This document shows, in pieces, positions 46,501 through 56,681 of a DNA stretch of 64,000 nucleotides. Below the pieces are notes generated by a model, which did no database searches, had not been told where the DNA came from, and saw only the letters and a list, made by a program, of their open reading frames with translations. The translations under genes were made by a program, and so were the position numbers. The DNA lies in contig WELA01009032.1 in the NCBI GenBank assembly GCA_009602735.1, forward strand, positions 72,955 through 136,954, read 5' to 3'. Position 1 is the stretch's first letter, and each line of letters begins with the position of its first letter. The stretch comes from Mesotaenium endlicherianum (lineage: Eukaryota; Streptophyta; Zygnematophyceae; Zygnematales; Mesotaeniaceae).

Positions 46501-46653
46501 ACGATTTGTTCAAGAGTATCTGGTCAAGTGGAAAGGCTACCATGCGGACGACAATACTTGGGAGCCAGAGGCCAACTTTACTCATTGTAAAAGTAAATTG
46601 AGGCATCATCTGCAGAACGCGTCGAGAATGTCGCATCTTGAGAAGGAGGGTGC
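43561..46653 (+). pseudogene. A4 pol remnant (reverse transcriptase to chromodomain)
   Basis: It resumes inside reverse transcriptase (LLGHIVGAGGVKVEQKTVQA) and is interrupted by the family E solo LTR at 43909-44812. RNase H follows, then integrase 45326-46300 and chromodomain near 46450-46560 (EYLVKWKGYHADDNTWEP). Many breaks; it leads into the A4 3' LTR. Confidence 0.8.
43909..44812 (+). mobile_element. Family E solo LTR, 904 bp
   Basis: It is bounded by TGTAAC...GTTACA and flanked by the perfect 5-bp duplication TCCTT (43904-43908 and 44813-44817). The uninterrupted family A sequence there is GAGCTTCCTTTCACC. It matches the LTR at 19313-20202 read in reverse. TATAAATA near 44630 is its promoter motif. 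It holds a tRNA-like stretch near 44299-44360 that the other copy lacks. Confidence 0.9.
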
Positions 46654-47338
46654 TATAAGGTTATAGGATTGTGGAGTGCAATTTTTGTGGTCATTTTGTT
46701 ATAAAATTTGTCAAGTTTGGTTAAGTATTAGAAAGTTATGGATTTCTGACGTTTAATTAGTTTAAAGGTTGGTCGACGGCTGTCCTTAATTTGCAATGAG
46801 CGCGACCATCGGATTGGCTGACAACGTCGAGCGATCTGGGCCGTTAGAGTGAATTTGAACCTTCACGTAATTTTGGCTGACGAAGAGTGTCGACCAGGTC
46901 GACTTACCTAGAAATTTCGGATCAGCCTAGCGCGCCGAAGTTAGTATATTCTAGATATTTCGATGCATGCATGTGGACATCAAATCCGCCCGACATGTCG
47001 GCTGCGGCTGATCTGGCTTACTCACAAACATTCTGGAAGGGATAATATGACAAACACTTCCGCCCTCCCTCCTCGGGACGAGTGATCGTCGTAGAAAACT
47101 ATAAATAGGCATAACTTCTTCGTTTCTTATCAATTTTCACTTCTGTAAAATTCTACGAGTTTGTAATGATGAGGCCTTCCCTCTTATTTTATTTGTGAGC
47201 ACTTTTTTGCTACTCAAATTGTTGAGTAATTTTCCTAAGCTTTCTTAGTGATATGCTGCTGCACTCTTTAGTATGATTGCAACTAGTTTCATTCCTCGTG
47301 AGTCACTACGCTTCCACTAGGGCACTCCACCCCTTCCA
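46654..47338 (+). repeat. A4 3' LTR, 685 bp (short variant)
   Basis: It aligns with family A LTRs from TATAAGGTTATAGG to CACTCCACCCCTTCCA and shares the short-variant features of the LTR at 22161. TATAAATA at 47100. Confidence 0.8.
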
Positions 47339-47345
47339 GGCCTAT

Positions 47346-47457
47346 TGAAATGAATTATTTACCAATAGATAATTGATAATCAATAAAGATATATATACAT
47401 CAGCATATAATCTTTATGGTATTTTTTGTCGACTGTTTTAATCAGCAAAAGACAAAC
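47346..47457 (-). repeat. B2 3' LTR, outer part
   Basis: TGAAATGAATTATTTACC to AAAAGACAAAC, matching the start of the B2 5' LTR at 61829. The LTR continues at 53634 after the A3 insertion. Confidence 0.85.
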
Positions 47458-48201
47458 TGAAAGGGGCAGAGTGCCCTAGTGGAAGCGTAGTAACTCACAA
47501 GGAAAGGAACTAGTTGCAATCATACTAAAGAGTGCAGCGGGATATCACTAAGAAAGCTTAGGAAAATTACTCGACATTTTGAGTGGCAAAAAACTGCTCA
47601 CAAATGATATAGGATGAAAGGCCTTGTCATGACAAACTCGTAGAAATTTACAGAATTGAAAACTTGTAAGAAACAAAGAAGTTATGCCTATATATAATTT
47701 TCTGCCTAAGTGCTCCTCTCTAGGAGGAAACTACGAATTTTCCTCAGTGTTCGTCAAATCGTCCCTTCCAGAATATTCATGAGTAAGCCAGATCAGTCTA
47801 ATCTGACGTGTCGGGCCGAAGTGACGTCCACATACATGCATCGACATTACTAGAATATTCTATCTTAGACGCGTTAGGCTAAACCGAAACTTCTAGGTAA
47901 ATCGACCTAGTCAACACTCCGCGTCAGCCGGACTTACGTGAAGGTTTGAGTTCATTCTAACGGGCCAGATCGCTCGACGCTGTCGGTCAATCCGACGGTC
48001 GCGCTCACTGCGAATTAAGGACAGTCGTCAACCGACCTCAAAACTATTTAAACTTCGGAAATCCCTAATTGTCTCAATACTTGACCAAATTCGATGAACT
48101 TTATATCAAAATGACCACAAAAATGCACTCTACACTACTAAACAATCAAAACATACTTTCATGAAACTCAAAAATGCACTTTATAAACCTATGACCTTAC
48201 A
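47458..48201 (-). repeat. A3 3' LTR, 744 bp
   Basis: Plus strand reads TGAAAGGGGCAGAG to CTATGACCTTACA. It is adjacent to the polypurine tract at 48202-48220. Confidence 0.92.
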
Positions 48202-49675
48202 TCATGCCCCTCCTCAAGATGCGACGTCCTCGACGCATTCTGCAGATAACGTCTCAACTTACTCTTACAATGAGTCAAGTTGGCCTCTGGCTCCCAAGTG
48301 TTGTTGTCCGCATGGTAGCCCTTCCACTTGACCAGATACTCTTGAACAAGTCGTTGACCTTGCTTGACTCGTCGATCGCCGACAATCGCCTCCACTTCAT
48401 ACTCCAACACATCATCGATCTCGACCGGTGGTGGCGGTGTAGGTAGTCGTCCTGGATGTCCTTCATTTGGGTCAACGTATGGCCGCAAACACCTGACATG
48501 GAACACATCATGGATACGCCAGCCTGAAGAAAGTTCCAACTTGTAGGCCACTGGATTCACCTGCTTGAGCACTACAAAGGGACTTGTAAAGCGTGCCAGC
48601 AGTTTCCTCTTGCCTGTGAAAGGTAGGTTCTCTGTGGACAAGAGTACTTTGTCGCCCACATGGAATGTCACTTCCCTCCTGTGCTTGTTAGCATGCTGGA
48701 CCTGCTCTTCCTGTGCCTTCCGAATACACGTCTTCGCATTGTCCCAAGTGTTGGCCATCTGCTCCATAAATGCTTGTGTAGTAGGAACCTGAGTCTCCTT
48801 GGCCTTCTCCAACAAGATATTCCCTGGTTGATATACTTCTCTCCCATAAACCATGGTAAATGGTGACTGCTGGGTCGATCCCTGCATGCTGTTATTGAAG
48901 GCAAACTCCAATCCCGGCAGCTTCTTGTCCCACTCTGAAGGGTCCTCCATAGTGAAACTCCTGAGCACCTCTTGCAGAGTTCTGTTGAGCCTCTCACTCT
49001 GCCCGTTTGTCTGAGGATGATAGGAAGTGCTCATACTCAACTTGGTCCCTACAAAGTAAACAATGACCGCCAAAAGTTGCTAGTAAATCGCGGATCCCGG
49101 TCTGAAACAATCCCCTTCGGCAACCCATGTAGCCTGAAAATATGATCAAAGAACAGCCGTGCCACATCTGCTGCCGTAGAAGTCTCCTTCATGGGGATGA
49201 AGTGTGCCATCTTGCTGAGTCTATCAGACACAATCGATACTGCATCGTGCCCTTGACCACTAACTGGTAACGACGTGATGAAGTCCATAGCAATCTGCTC
49301 CCAAGGATACTCTGGAATAGGCAGGAATTGCAAGGTACCTCCCTGCTTTTGATTTGGTGTGTTTCTACGCTGGCACGCATCACAACTCCTGATCCACTCC
49401 TCGATGTCTTTGTCCATATTTCTCCAGTAGTATTCCCGCTTCAGCACGCTTGCCGTCTTCTCGCTTCCAAAGTGTCCAGCATATAAGCAATCATGATGCT
49501 CCGCAAGTAGTAAGTCTTGTAGCTCCTTGATGTCAGGTACCACCACTGTCTTGGAATCACCATAATACCATATGCCGTCCTTCTTCTGCATACTCGAGTT
49601 GGACTCAGCTGCTCCACCATCAGCAAACTCTGGGTCCTTCTCATAACCTCTCTGAAGCTTCTCCTTGAAGTCCAT
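48189..49675 (-). pseudogene. A3 integrase and chromodomain
   Basis: HHCC domain (HHDCLYAGHFGSEKTASVL, CDACQRR), DDE core (MDFITSLPVSGQGHDAV, LFFDHIFRLHGLPKGIV, TSYHPQTNGQSERLN), chromodomain at the C-terminus. Nearly open over its length. Fossil. Confidence 0.85.
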
Positions 49676-51204
49676 ATTCTCCTTGATGACCGAGACAACT
49701 GCAAGGTCACACCTCCTGGATAAAGCGTCTGCAGGGTTGATCTTTCCAGGTAAGTACTCAATCTTGTGGTCGAACTGTTACAGAAAATCCATCCACCTTG
49801 CCTGTCTTGGAGTCAACGTTGGCTGCGTCATAAACTTCTCCAAGCTCTTGTGGTCGGTCTTTATGAACACCTTCCGGCCGTCCACATAACATCGCCAAAT
49901 CCTCAAAGCCTAGATAATAGCCAATATCTCCTGCTCGTGTGCTGCATAATTTTGCTCAGCAGGGCTCAACTTCGTGCTCTCATATGCCACAGGTTGTAAT
50001 CCTTTGCCCTGTACCTGGAGAAGAATGGCTCCCACTGCAAAGTTTTGATGTGTCCGTGATGATGGTGAAAGGAAGCTCTGGACTGGCAATTGCCAACGCA
50101 GGTGCCTGTGTCAACAGCTCCTTAATCTTCTCAAAGGCTTGCTGCTTCTTGTCACCCCATAGCCACTTCTCCTGCTTCTTCAACATGTCCGTGAGCGGTG
50201 CGCACACCTTGGCAAATCCTTCAATGAAACGTCAATATTAATTTGCCATGCCGAGGAAACTTCTGAGTTGATGAACATCAGCAGGCACCGGCCAATCTCT
50301 GACAGCTTGCACCTTCTTGTGTGCTCCACCTTGACTCCTTCAGCTCCCACTATGTGTCCAAAAAACTCGACTTCCTTGAGACAAAAGTCGCACTTGCTCA
50401 TCTTCCCATACAGCTTTTGATCTCTCAAGACCTCCAACACCTTCCTCAGATGCTCCACATGCTCTTCCAAGGTCTTCGAATAGATCAAGATGTCGTCCAA
50501 CAATACCACAACAAACTGGACCAATTAGGGTCTGAAGATACTCTTCATGAGCCCATGAATGTCGCAGGTGCATTAGTCAACCCAAATGGCATGACTGTGA
50601 ACTCGTACAAAGCATAGCGAGTTACGAAAGCAGTCTTCTGAACATCTCCTTCCACAATCCGTACCTGGCGATAGCCACTCCTCAAATCGATCTTCGAGAA
50701 ATACTTTGCCCCAACAAGCCTGTCGATTAACTCGTCCACTCGTGGAAGTGGGAACCTGTTCTTGATGGTGACCTTGTTGAGTGCCCAGTAGTCGACACAC
50801 ATCCTCATTGTCCCATCCTTCTTCTTCACAAATAAAACTGGCGCTGCATATGGAGACTCGGTGGGTCGGATGAATCCCTTCTCCAACAACTCTGTCACCT
50901 GCTTCTTCAACTCATCCAACTCCGCAAACGATTGTCGATAGGCGGGTCTCACTGGTTGCTTGCTCCCTGGTCCCAACTTGATCTTGTGCTCCATAGCTCT
51001 CTGTGGAGGTAATCCTGCAGGTAGCTCCTCAGGAAATACGCACTTGAACTCCTCCAACAGCGCCTTAATTTGGGCAGGCATCTCAGCAGGCTTCTTCTCT
51101 TGAGCAGTTGGGCTCTGCTCCTTGTGAGCAAGGGGATCGGACACCACTACTTGCTCCTCCGGCGATGTANGGACACCACTACTTGCTCCTCCGGCGATGT
51201 CCAT
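49676..51204 (-). pseudogene. A3 reverse transcriptase and RNase H
   Basis: Reverse transcriptase with [31 protein letters not shown] and [14 protein letters not shown], then connection and RNase H. It aligns with A1 and A2. A few breaks. Confidence 0.85.
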
Positions 51205-51359
51205 TCGCCCAGGCTGTTAGGATTCACGCTTGCTCCATCTGATGACCTGGCCAGGGCCACCAAAACAAGGTACATCTCCTTCACCTAATTCGCCCTGCAT
51301 AGCTTCTTAACTTGCAGGCTCGACAGAAGGCAGTTACTTGTGGTCGTATCTACCTCCAC

Positions 51360-52847
51360 CTATTTCGCTGTCTCCATTCGACCATCACGTCCTTGGACCT
51401 TCACTTGTCCTGTGCTCCAGTGCACTTGAGGGTTGGCATTCCTTAGCCATGGTCGGCCCAATATCATCTCATGGTGACCCAACTCTGCCTGCTCCATAAC
51501 TTCAGTACTCTGGTGCCCCGCTACTTCCACGTGGATAGCTTCCGTAGGTGCACCACACTTGAGTCTCTGCCCATTTGCCAAAATTGCCTCTTTAAGCTCA
51601 TAATGCTTCTGCACAGTGATTTGCCACTCTTTCACCAGCTTCTGGTGCACAAAATTCGCACTTGCACCACTGTCGACCATACACTTCGCCTTGTTGCCGT
51701 CGACTATTTCTCCCACGATGATAGGCTTGTCAACGTCTCGTCCTATGCTTCTCGACAGGCTCCTGGGGATAACCTCCTTGCAAGTTCTGGTCTTCACGCC
51801 AGTAGACACCCCAGAACGACTTACTGGCGTCCTCCTTTTTCCTGCTGTTGAGGTTGCTTCGCCTTCACATGACAGTCTCGAGCCAGATGTCCAAGCTTGC
51901 CGCAATTATAGCAGGGTCCTCTCTGCTTGAAATTTTGCTGCCTGCGCTGGTACTGCACAAGTCCCAACTCCATAGGTACTGGACCTTGTCCACTCGTGCT
52001 TGGCGCTTGAGATCCAAAGTGTCGATATCCTCCAAAGTTGTGGCTGCCCCACTGCCTCTGACTATACTCCACAGCGTCGACCCTTGTTGCCAATGCCATC
52101 ATTTCTCCAAGACTGGTAGGGTCCTTGAGCGCCACTTCCTTGGCCACAGTTGGCTTGAGTCCCCTCTTGAACTTGTCCATCATCTCCGACTTGTGCATGG
52201 ATGGACATTGAAGCACCAGCTCGTTGAAGCGCGATACATACTCCTGAACGCTTGCTCGTTGACGAAGGCGCACCAATAGATCTCGAGCGGTAGCCTCGGG
52301 TGCAATAGGTAGAAATTGCCTCTTCAAACCTTCAATTAGCTGATCAACAGTAGCAGGAACTCCAGACAGCTTGCTCTTCATACCAAGCTCCAGCACTCTT
52401 CTCCAACAAGGTAATCACAAAGGCGACTTGCCTGTCGGGCGTGAGGGCAGAATACTCCATAAACTTCTTCACTCAAAAAATCCATTGATGAACAGGCGGC
52501 GATCCACGCTCTCCAGTACAAACTTCACGCTTTGGCGCACGCACTCCCAATGCGGGTGGAATAACTGGTTGCACCACTGGATTAACATAAATTGGTGGTA
52601 CAACGGGTGCAGGTGCCGAACTCGTCAAAGCGGCATTCAAAACAACAACTTGCACCATCTTCTCCACCTCCGCGCGCATATTTTGTTGAAATTGGGCGTA
52701 GACTTCTCCTTCAATTGCATTTGCCATTTGCCTTAGCATCGCCCGCATCTCTTGTTGCTCTCTGGTCATTGTTGGTGCTGCCTGCTGCCCCGCGCGCTCA
52801 CCATGCTCGACATGTTTGCCTCCTCCTGCTGCCGACTGCGACTCCAT
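51360..52847 (-). pseudogene. A3 gag and protease
   Basis: Gag from about 52847 (MESQSAAGGGKHVEH), capsid region, zinc knuckle CYNCGKLGHLARDC near 51900. The protease frame (MVDSGASANFVHQKLVKEW) overlaps the gag end by 85 bases (51905-51821) in the -1 relation also seen in A1 and A2. Confidence 0.85.
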
Positions 52848-52870
52848 AATATTATATGCAAACTAGCCCA

Positions 52871-52882
52871 GCTCCGATACCA
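52871..52882 (-). other. Primer binding site of A3
   Basis: TGGTATCGGAGC on the minus strand, two bases inside the 5' LTR, identical to A1. Confidence 0.8.
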
Positions 52883-52884
52883 GA

Positions 52885-53628
52885 TGAAAGGGGCAGAGTG
52901 CCCTAGTGGAAGCGTAGTAACTCACGAGGAAAGGAACTAGTTGCAATCATACTAGAGAGTGCAGCGGCATATCACTAACAAAGCTTAGGAAAAATACTCA
53001 ACATTTTGAGTAGCAAGAAAAGTCACACAAATGAACTAGGATGAAAGGCCTTGTCATCACAAACCCGTAGAAATTTATAGAAGTGAAAACTGATAAGACA
53101 CAAAGAAATTATGCCTATTTACAATTTTAAGCCTAAGTGCTCCTCTCTAGGAGGAAGCTACGGACTTTCTTAAGTGTTTGTCAAATCGTCCCTTCTAGAA
53201 TAATCATGAGTAAGCCAGATCAGTCTAATCTGACGTGTCGGGCCGAAGTGACGTCCACATACATGCATCGACATTACTAGAATATTCTATCTTAGACGCG
53301 CTAGGCTAAACCGAAACTTCTAGGTAAATCGACCTAGTCGACACTCCGCGTCAGCCGGACTTACGTGAAGGTTCGAGTTCATTCTAACGAGCCAGATCGC
53401 TCGACGCTGTCGGTCAATCCGACGGTCGCGCTCACTGCAAATTAAGGACAGTCGTCAACCGACCTCAAAACTATTTAAACTTCGGAAATCCCTAACTGTC
53501 TCAATACTTGACCAAATTCGATGAACTTTATATCAAAATGACCACAAAAATGCACTCTACACTACTATACAATCAAAACATACTTTCATGAAACTCACAA
53601 ACGCACCTTATAAATCTTTGACCTTACA
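52885..53628 (-). repeat. A3 5' LTR, 744 bp
   Basis: Plus strand reads TGAAAGGGGCAGAG to CTTTGACCTTACA. Same length as the 3' LTR. Confidence 0.92.
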
Positions 53629-53633
53629 CAAAC

Positions 53634-54244
53634 GTACTAGCACTTGCAGTTGACAATACTCGCAAGTCAAATGCAAGTAACGAGCATCAATAATGCAATC
53701 AATAAACTCATACATAAGCAAGGCTAGAAGACAGTGCGTATCAATGGCTTCTTGCCTTAGATTCAGATATCTCTCAGTAAGCAGTACAAGAGAGTTGGCC
53801 ATGTTTTTGAATGCCGAACTCGAGAGCAGTGTCTAGCATATGTACATGGAATGAGTTTACTGTTCAACGGCAAGTGCGATGGCACCGCCTACCCGGGATT
53901 TAACCACGTTGGTAGGACCTCGGTTAACCAAATCCACCACCATCTTCCATCATCCCGAATCGCCATCTATGCCAAGGATGTCATGTGGCCATTCTAGTAT
54001 ATCACACTTAGATGCATATCCAGGCAGTTCGCTGCTACCGAGTACGGTAGTCAGCTGGTTGTCAAAGAATGTATCAGCAAGCTGACCTAAGTTGACTTCA
54101 GCGTGCTGCTCTTGGCTGAGTAATTAAACTGATAATTATATAAAGTTCAACAGATTGAATGTTGACTAAAGTTTACAAAGTTGAACTTCATTAACTATTG
54201 TACATAATTGAATATTATATCAACCAATATATTGATACATTACA
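53634..54244 (-). repeat. B2 3' LTR, inner part
   Basis: It continues the LTR from 47457 after A3 and ends TGATACATTACA next to the polypurine tract. It aligns with 61929-62535 of the 5' LTR. Confidence 0.85.
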
Positions 54245-54476
54245 ATCCCTCCAACTTCAATTGTTGTCGCCTCGACAATATTAAATTGTAAAATTATCTG
54301 GTCAGGAAACTAACAGAGCAACCCCCCCATGGCCTGCCTCTTGCTTCAACACTGTTGCCTAGCTGTGGGGATCACTAGTGACAGCGAATTGTCACCTCCA
54401 CCCTCAGTCCACTTCCGTTGTTGAGTGCAAATTGAGAGACCTCCAGCAAGGCCTGAGTGGAGGATGGTTTTGATGT

Positions 54477-56206
54477 TTAGGGGGTTGTTCCTGGGGCTCC
54501 AGGATCAGGAGACTGAGGCATGGACCTAGATCTGGACAGCCCTCCAGGTCTGTCAGCTAGCCTTCTAAAGAACCCTGTTTTTTCTAAAGTTGGGCCTCGA
54601 GGAGAACAAAGGATGGTAGCCTGCTCTTCAACCACCCGGGTGTTAATGCCCACATAAACCGGCATTTCGATAGGATGCTGAAATACATTGGCAAGAGGTA
54701 CATGTCCCTGACTGAACGGGGTGGCCAGCACACCTCTCGCTACTCCGCATATTGTTCTTATGGTACCCTTCTCCTCTGGGGAATTTTGCCTTTCTCTGCT
54801 GTCAAGAAAAGTCAAATCAGCTTCTTCCCCTGCTTGGACAGGTGGGCTGGGAGAACGAGTGCGGGGTCCTCTTGCCTCCATAGTAGGGATCACATTTCAT
54901 ACATCTGATCTTGGCACCCGAGGAGTTCCTGCTTCTGCCTGCCCCTGGGTATCCTGAGTACTAGCTCCTGCTGCTTCTCCCCTGCCCTGTTCTTCTTCCT
55001 CATCCTCCTCATCTTCCTCCTCTGAGAGGGTAGGGGTCTCGTCCACTAAGTCATCGTGCTCCCTGGTAGACATGGAGAAATCTACCAACCGCCCTTTCTT
55101 AGGAGGAGCTGGAGGTTGCTTGGCCTTGAGCCTGTTGATATTTATTCGGTCTGCGTTCTTCACCTATTTGACAAAGGCATGTATCCCCTTAGAGAAATAA
55201 ACTCTCCCCCTCCTCCTGTGCTCCTTGGTCTCAGCATTCATATGACTCAGGCATCCATTCAGCCTGGGGTCCCAAGGGGCAATGTGAGGTGGTAGGATGA
55301 GGTAGCCGTCCAGCCTATAATGGAAGTCATCTGGGTGGGCCCAGTCACACTCCTGCTTCCTGTTAGTGACGGTCATGCACCTCCAGTGTGTGGGCTGCTG
55401 GTAGTACTGTGGCCCATGCTCAGCCTTTTTTAGCTTACAAGGGAACCAGTGGGGAGAGAACATCAGCTGCCCTGTTTCCCTGGCCAAGTACTCCCAGCTC
55501 CTCCTCTCAACTTCATTGTAGGCTGGCAGTAGTATCAGGTAGAATACTACATCCTTAAAGCTATCGGGCTGCATGCTGACCATCCTGATGAGTCTCTGTT
55601 TCCCCTTTATGCCAGGCATTGGTACCGGCTTATCTTCCAAGTCATCTGCAAGAAACCGTGCCTGCTCTGCTGTATTCCCCACCATTTTGGCATAATCTTT
55701 GTAGAGAACCTCACCAGTCTGTGTCTCAATGTACCTGTCCAGGGCTTCAGCTCTTTGTCTCTGTAACATTGTTTTCTATTCTACCTTGTTGATCTCCTGG
55801 ACTGCCAACAATGCTTCCTTCAGGTTATCAACGGTTTCGCCACCCACCACCATATATCTGTAAGTGACCAGGCTCTTTTGCTTGTCAGCCTCAGCCTTCT
55901 TCCTTTTCTCCTCCTCTGCTGCCGCCGCTTCTTCTTGTTGTTTCTTCTGTCTCTCCTCCTCAGCTTTCCCAGGATTTTTGGCCTCCTGCTCCTTCTTCCT
56001 CTGTGCTTCCTCTGCCGCCTCTTGTTGTCTGCGGAACCTTTCCTGTTCTCTCCTGGTGAGGGACGTCGCCGCCAGCTCTTTCTGGTATTGCTCCATCGTC
56101 CTCCTGGCTTCTTTTGCCTTGCGGTTTCTGCCTTTCTTTTATGTGGTGAGAGCCATCCTGCACACGTAACCAGGGCACAAGTTGATAAGATCTCGATCTT
56201 TGTCAC
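54477..56206 (-). pseudogene. Extra 3' reading frame of family B (copy in B2)
   Basis: Sense strand, between integrase and 3' LTR. Order: a Lys/Glu/Arg/Gln-rich coiled-coil (56096-55776), a core (55769-55164) with YKDYAKMVGN, WEYLARETGQLMFSPHWFPC, PTHWRCMTV and LPPHIAPWDPRL, then a Pro/Lys stretch (KQPPAPPKKGRLVDFS) and a strongly acidic tail (near 55060-54990), then a Pro/Arg/Ser-rich end. The matching order in B1 shows it belongs to the family. No membrane or signal segment, no zinc finger or nuclease motif that I can see. It stands where some elements keep env-like genes but does not resemble them. Degenerate; function unknown. Confidence 0.7.
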
Positions 56207-56681
56207 AGGAGTTGCTGGAAAAGAAGTAAGTTTGTTCTATAATTGTGTGTTTGTTTCCGTTTACCTTACAGGGTGGTTACTAGGAGTTAACAAAGCTGTA
56301 GTGCGATGAAAAATAAACGGATGAATGTGTGTGCAGGGTGAGTTTAGTGATTTGGTGATGTGTTGGTTCCTTTTCTTAATCCGCCAACTTAGCTTAATGT
56401 GGGCCTGGTTGTCACATCTGTCACTATGCTGACAGTTTACTGTGAATAATTGTCCCTTTCTCGTACACTAATTGTCATTTGCTGGCAGATATTCCCTCCA
56501 ACTTAAATGGAGACAGGACCTCCTGTCACCTTCCCATGTCAACTTCCCATGACAGTTAGGGAGGTGCCCCAGCCGCCCAAAGATGGAACCGTTTTAACGC
56601 CTCTTTAGCATTGGTCAAATGGTCCTTACAATTCCCAAGTATCCCCAGAGGCATCGTAACCCTTCATCTGATCAAGTATAT

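Larger units (their letters stand above)
22161..47338 (+). mobile_element. Family A element copy A4 (older subfamily), split by nested insertions
   Basis: I infer one element because the LTRs at 22161-22853 and 46654-47338 share a short variant of the A LTR. Both lack about 50 bases near the start that the 744-bp LTRs have, and both share marks such as TCTGGGCCGTTAGAGT and TAGATATTTCGATGCATGCATG. Both are on the plus strand. After the left LTR (interrupted at its last bases by a CACTA-like relic) comes a primer site at 24581. The pol remnant resumes at 43561: reverse transcriptase, RNase H, integrase 45326-46600 and chromodomain, leading into the right LTR. Element B1 and its passengers, and a family E solo LTR, lie between. 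Gag is gone. It is broken many times. No target duplication is visible. Confidence 0.6.
47458..53628 (-). mobile_element. Family A Ty3/gypsy chromovirus copy A3, full length, 6171 bp
   Basis: Both LTRs are 744 bp (5' 53628-52885, 3' 48201-47458 on the minus strand), with the perfect target duplication CAAAC (47453-47457, 53629-53633). Primer site 52882-52871 (TGGTATCGGAGC), gag 52847-51821, protease 51905-51360, reverse transcriptase 51204-50180, RNase H to 49670, integrase 49675-48300 with chromodomain (EYLVKWKGYHADNNTWEP) and polypurine tract GAGGAGGGGCATGA. It looks structurally whole, with roughly half a dozen breaks in coding. I count about 46 LTR differences (about 6%) by eye. At a plant rate of 1.3e-8 per site per year that would be some 2-3 million years, but the rate here is unknown. 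Confidence 0.92.

Noticed and set aside
55864-56309. Plus-strand Leu/Phe/Ser-rich frames resembling membrane proteins
   Set aside because: They are the reverse reading of the Lys/Glu-rich coiled-coil region of the family B extra frame, which gives Leu/Phe/Ser runs on the opposite strand.
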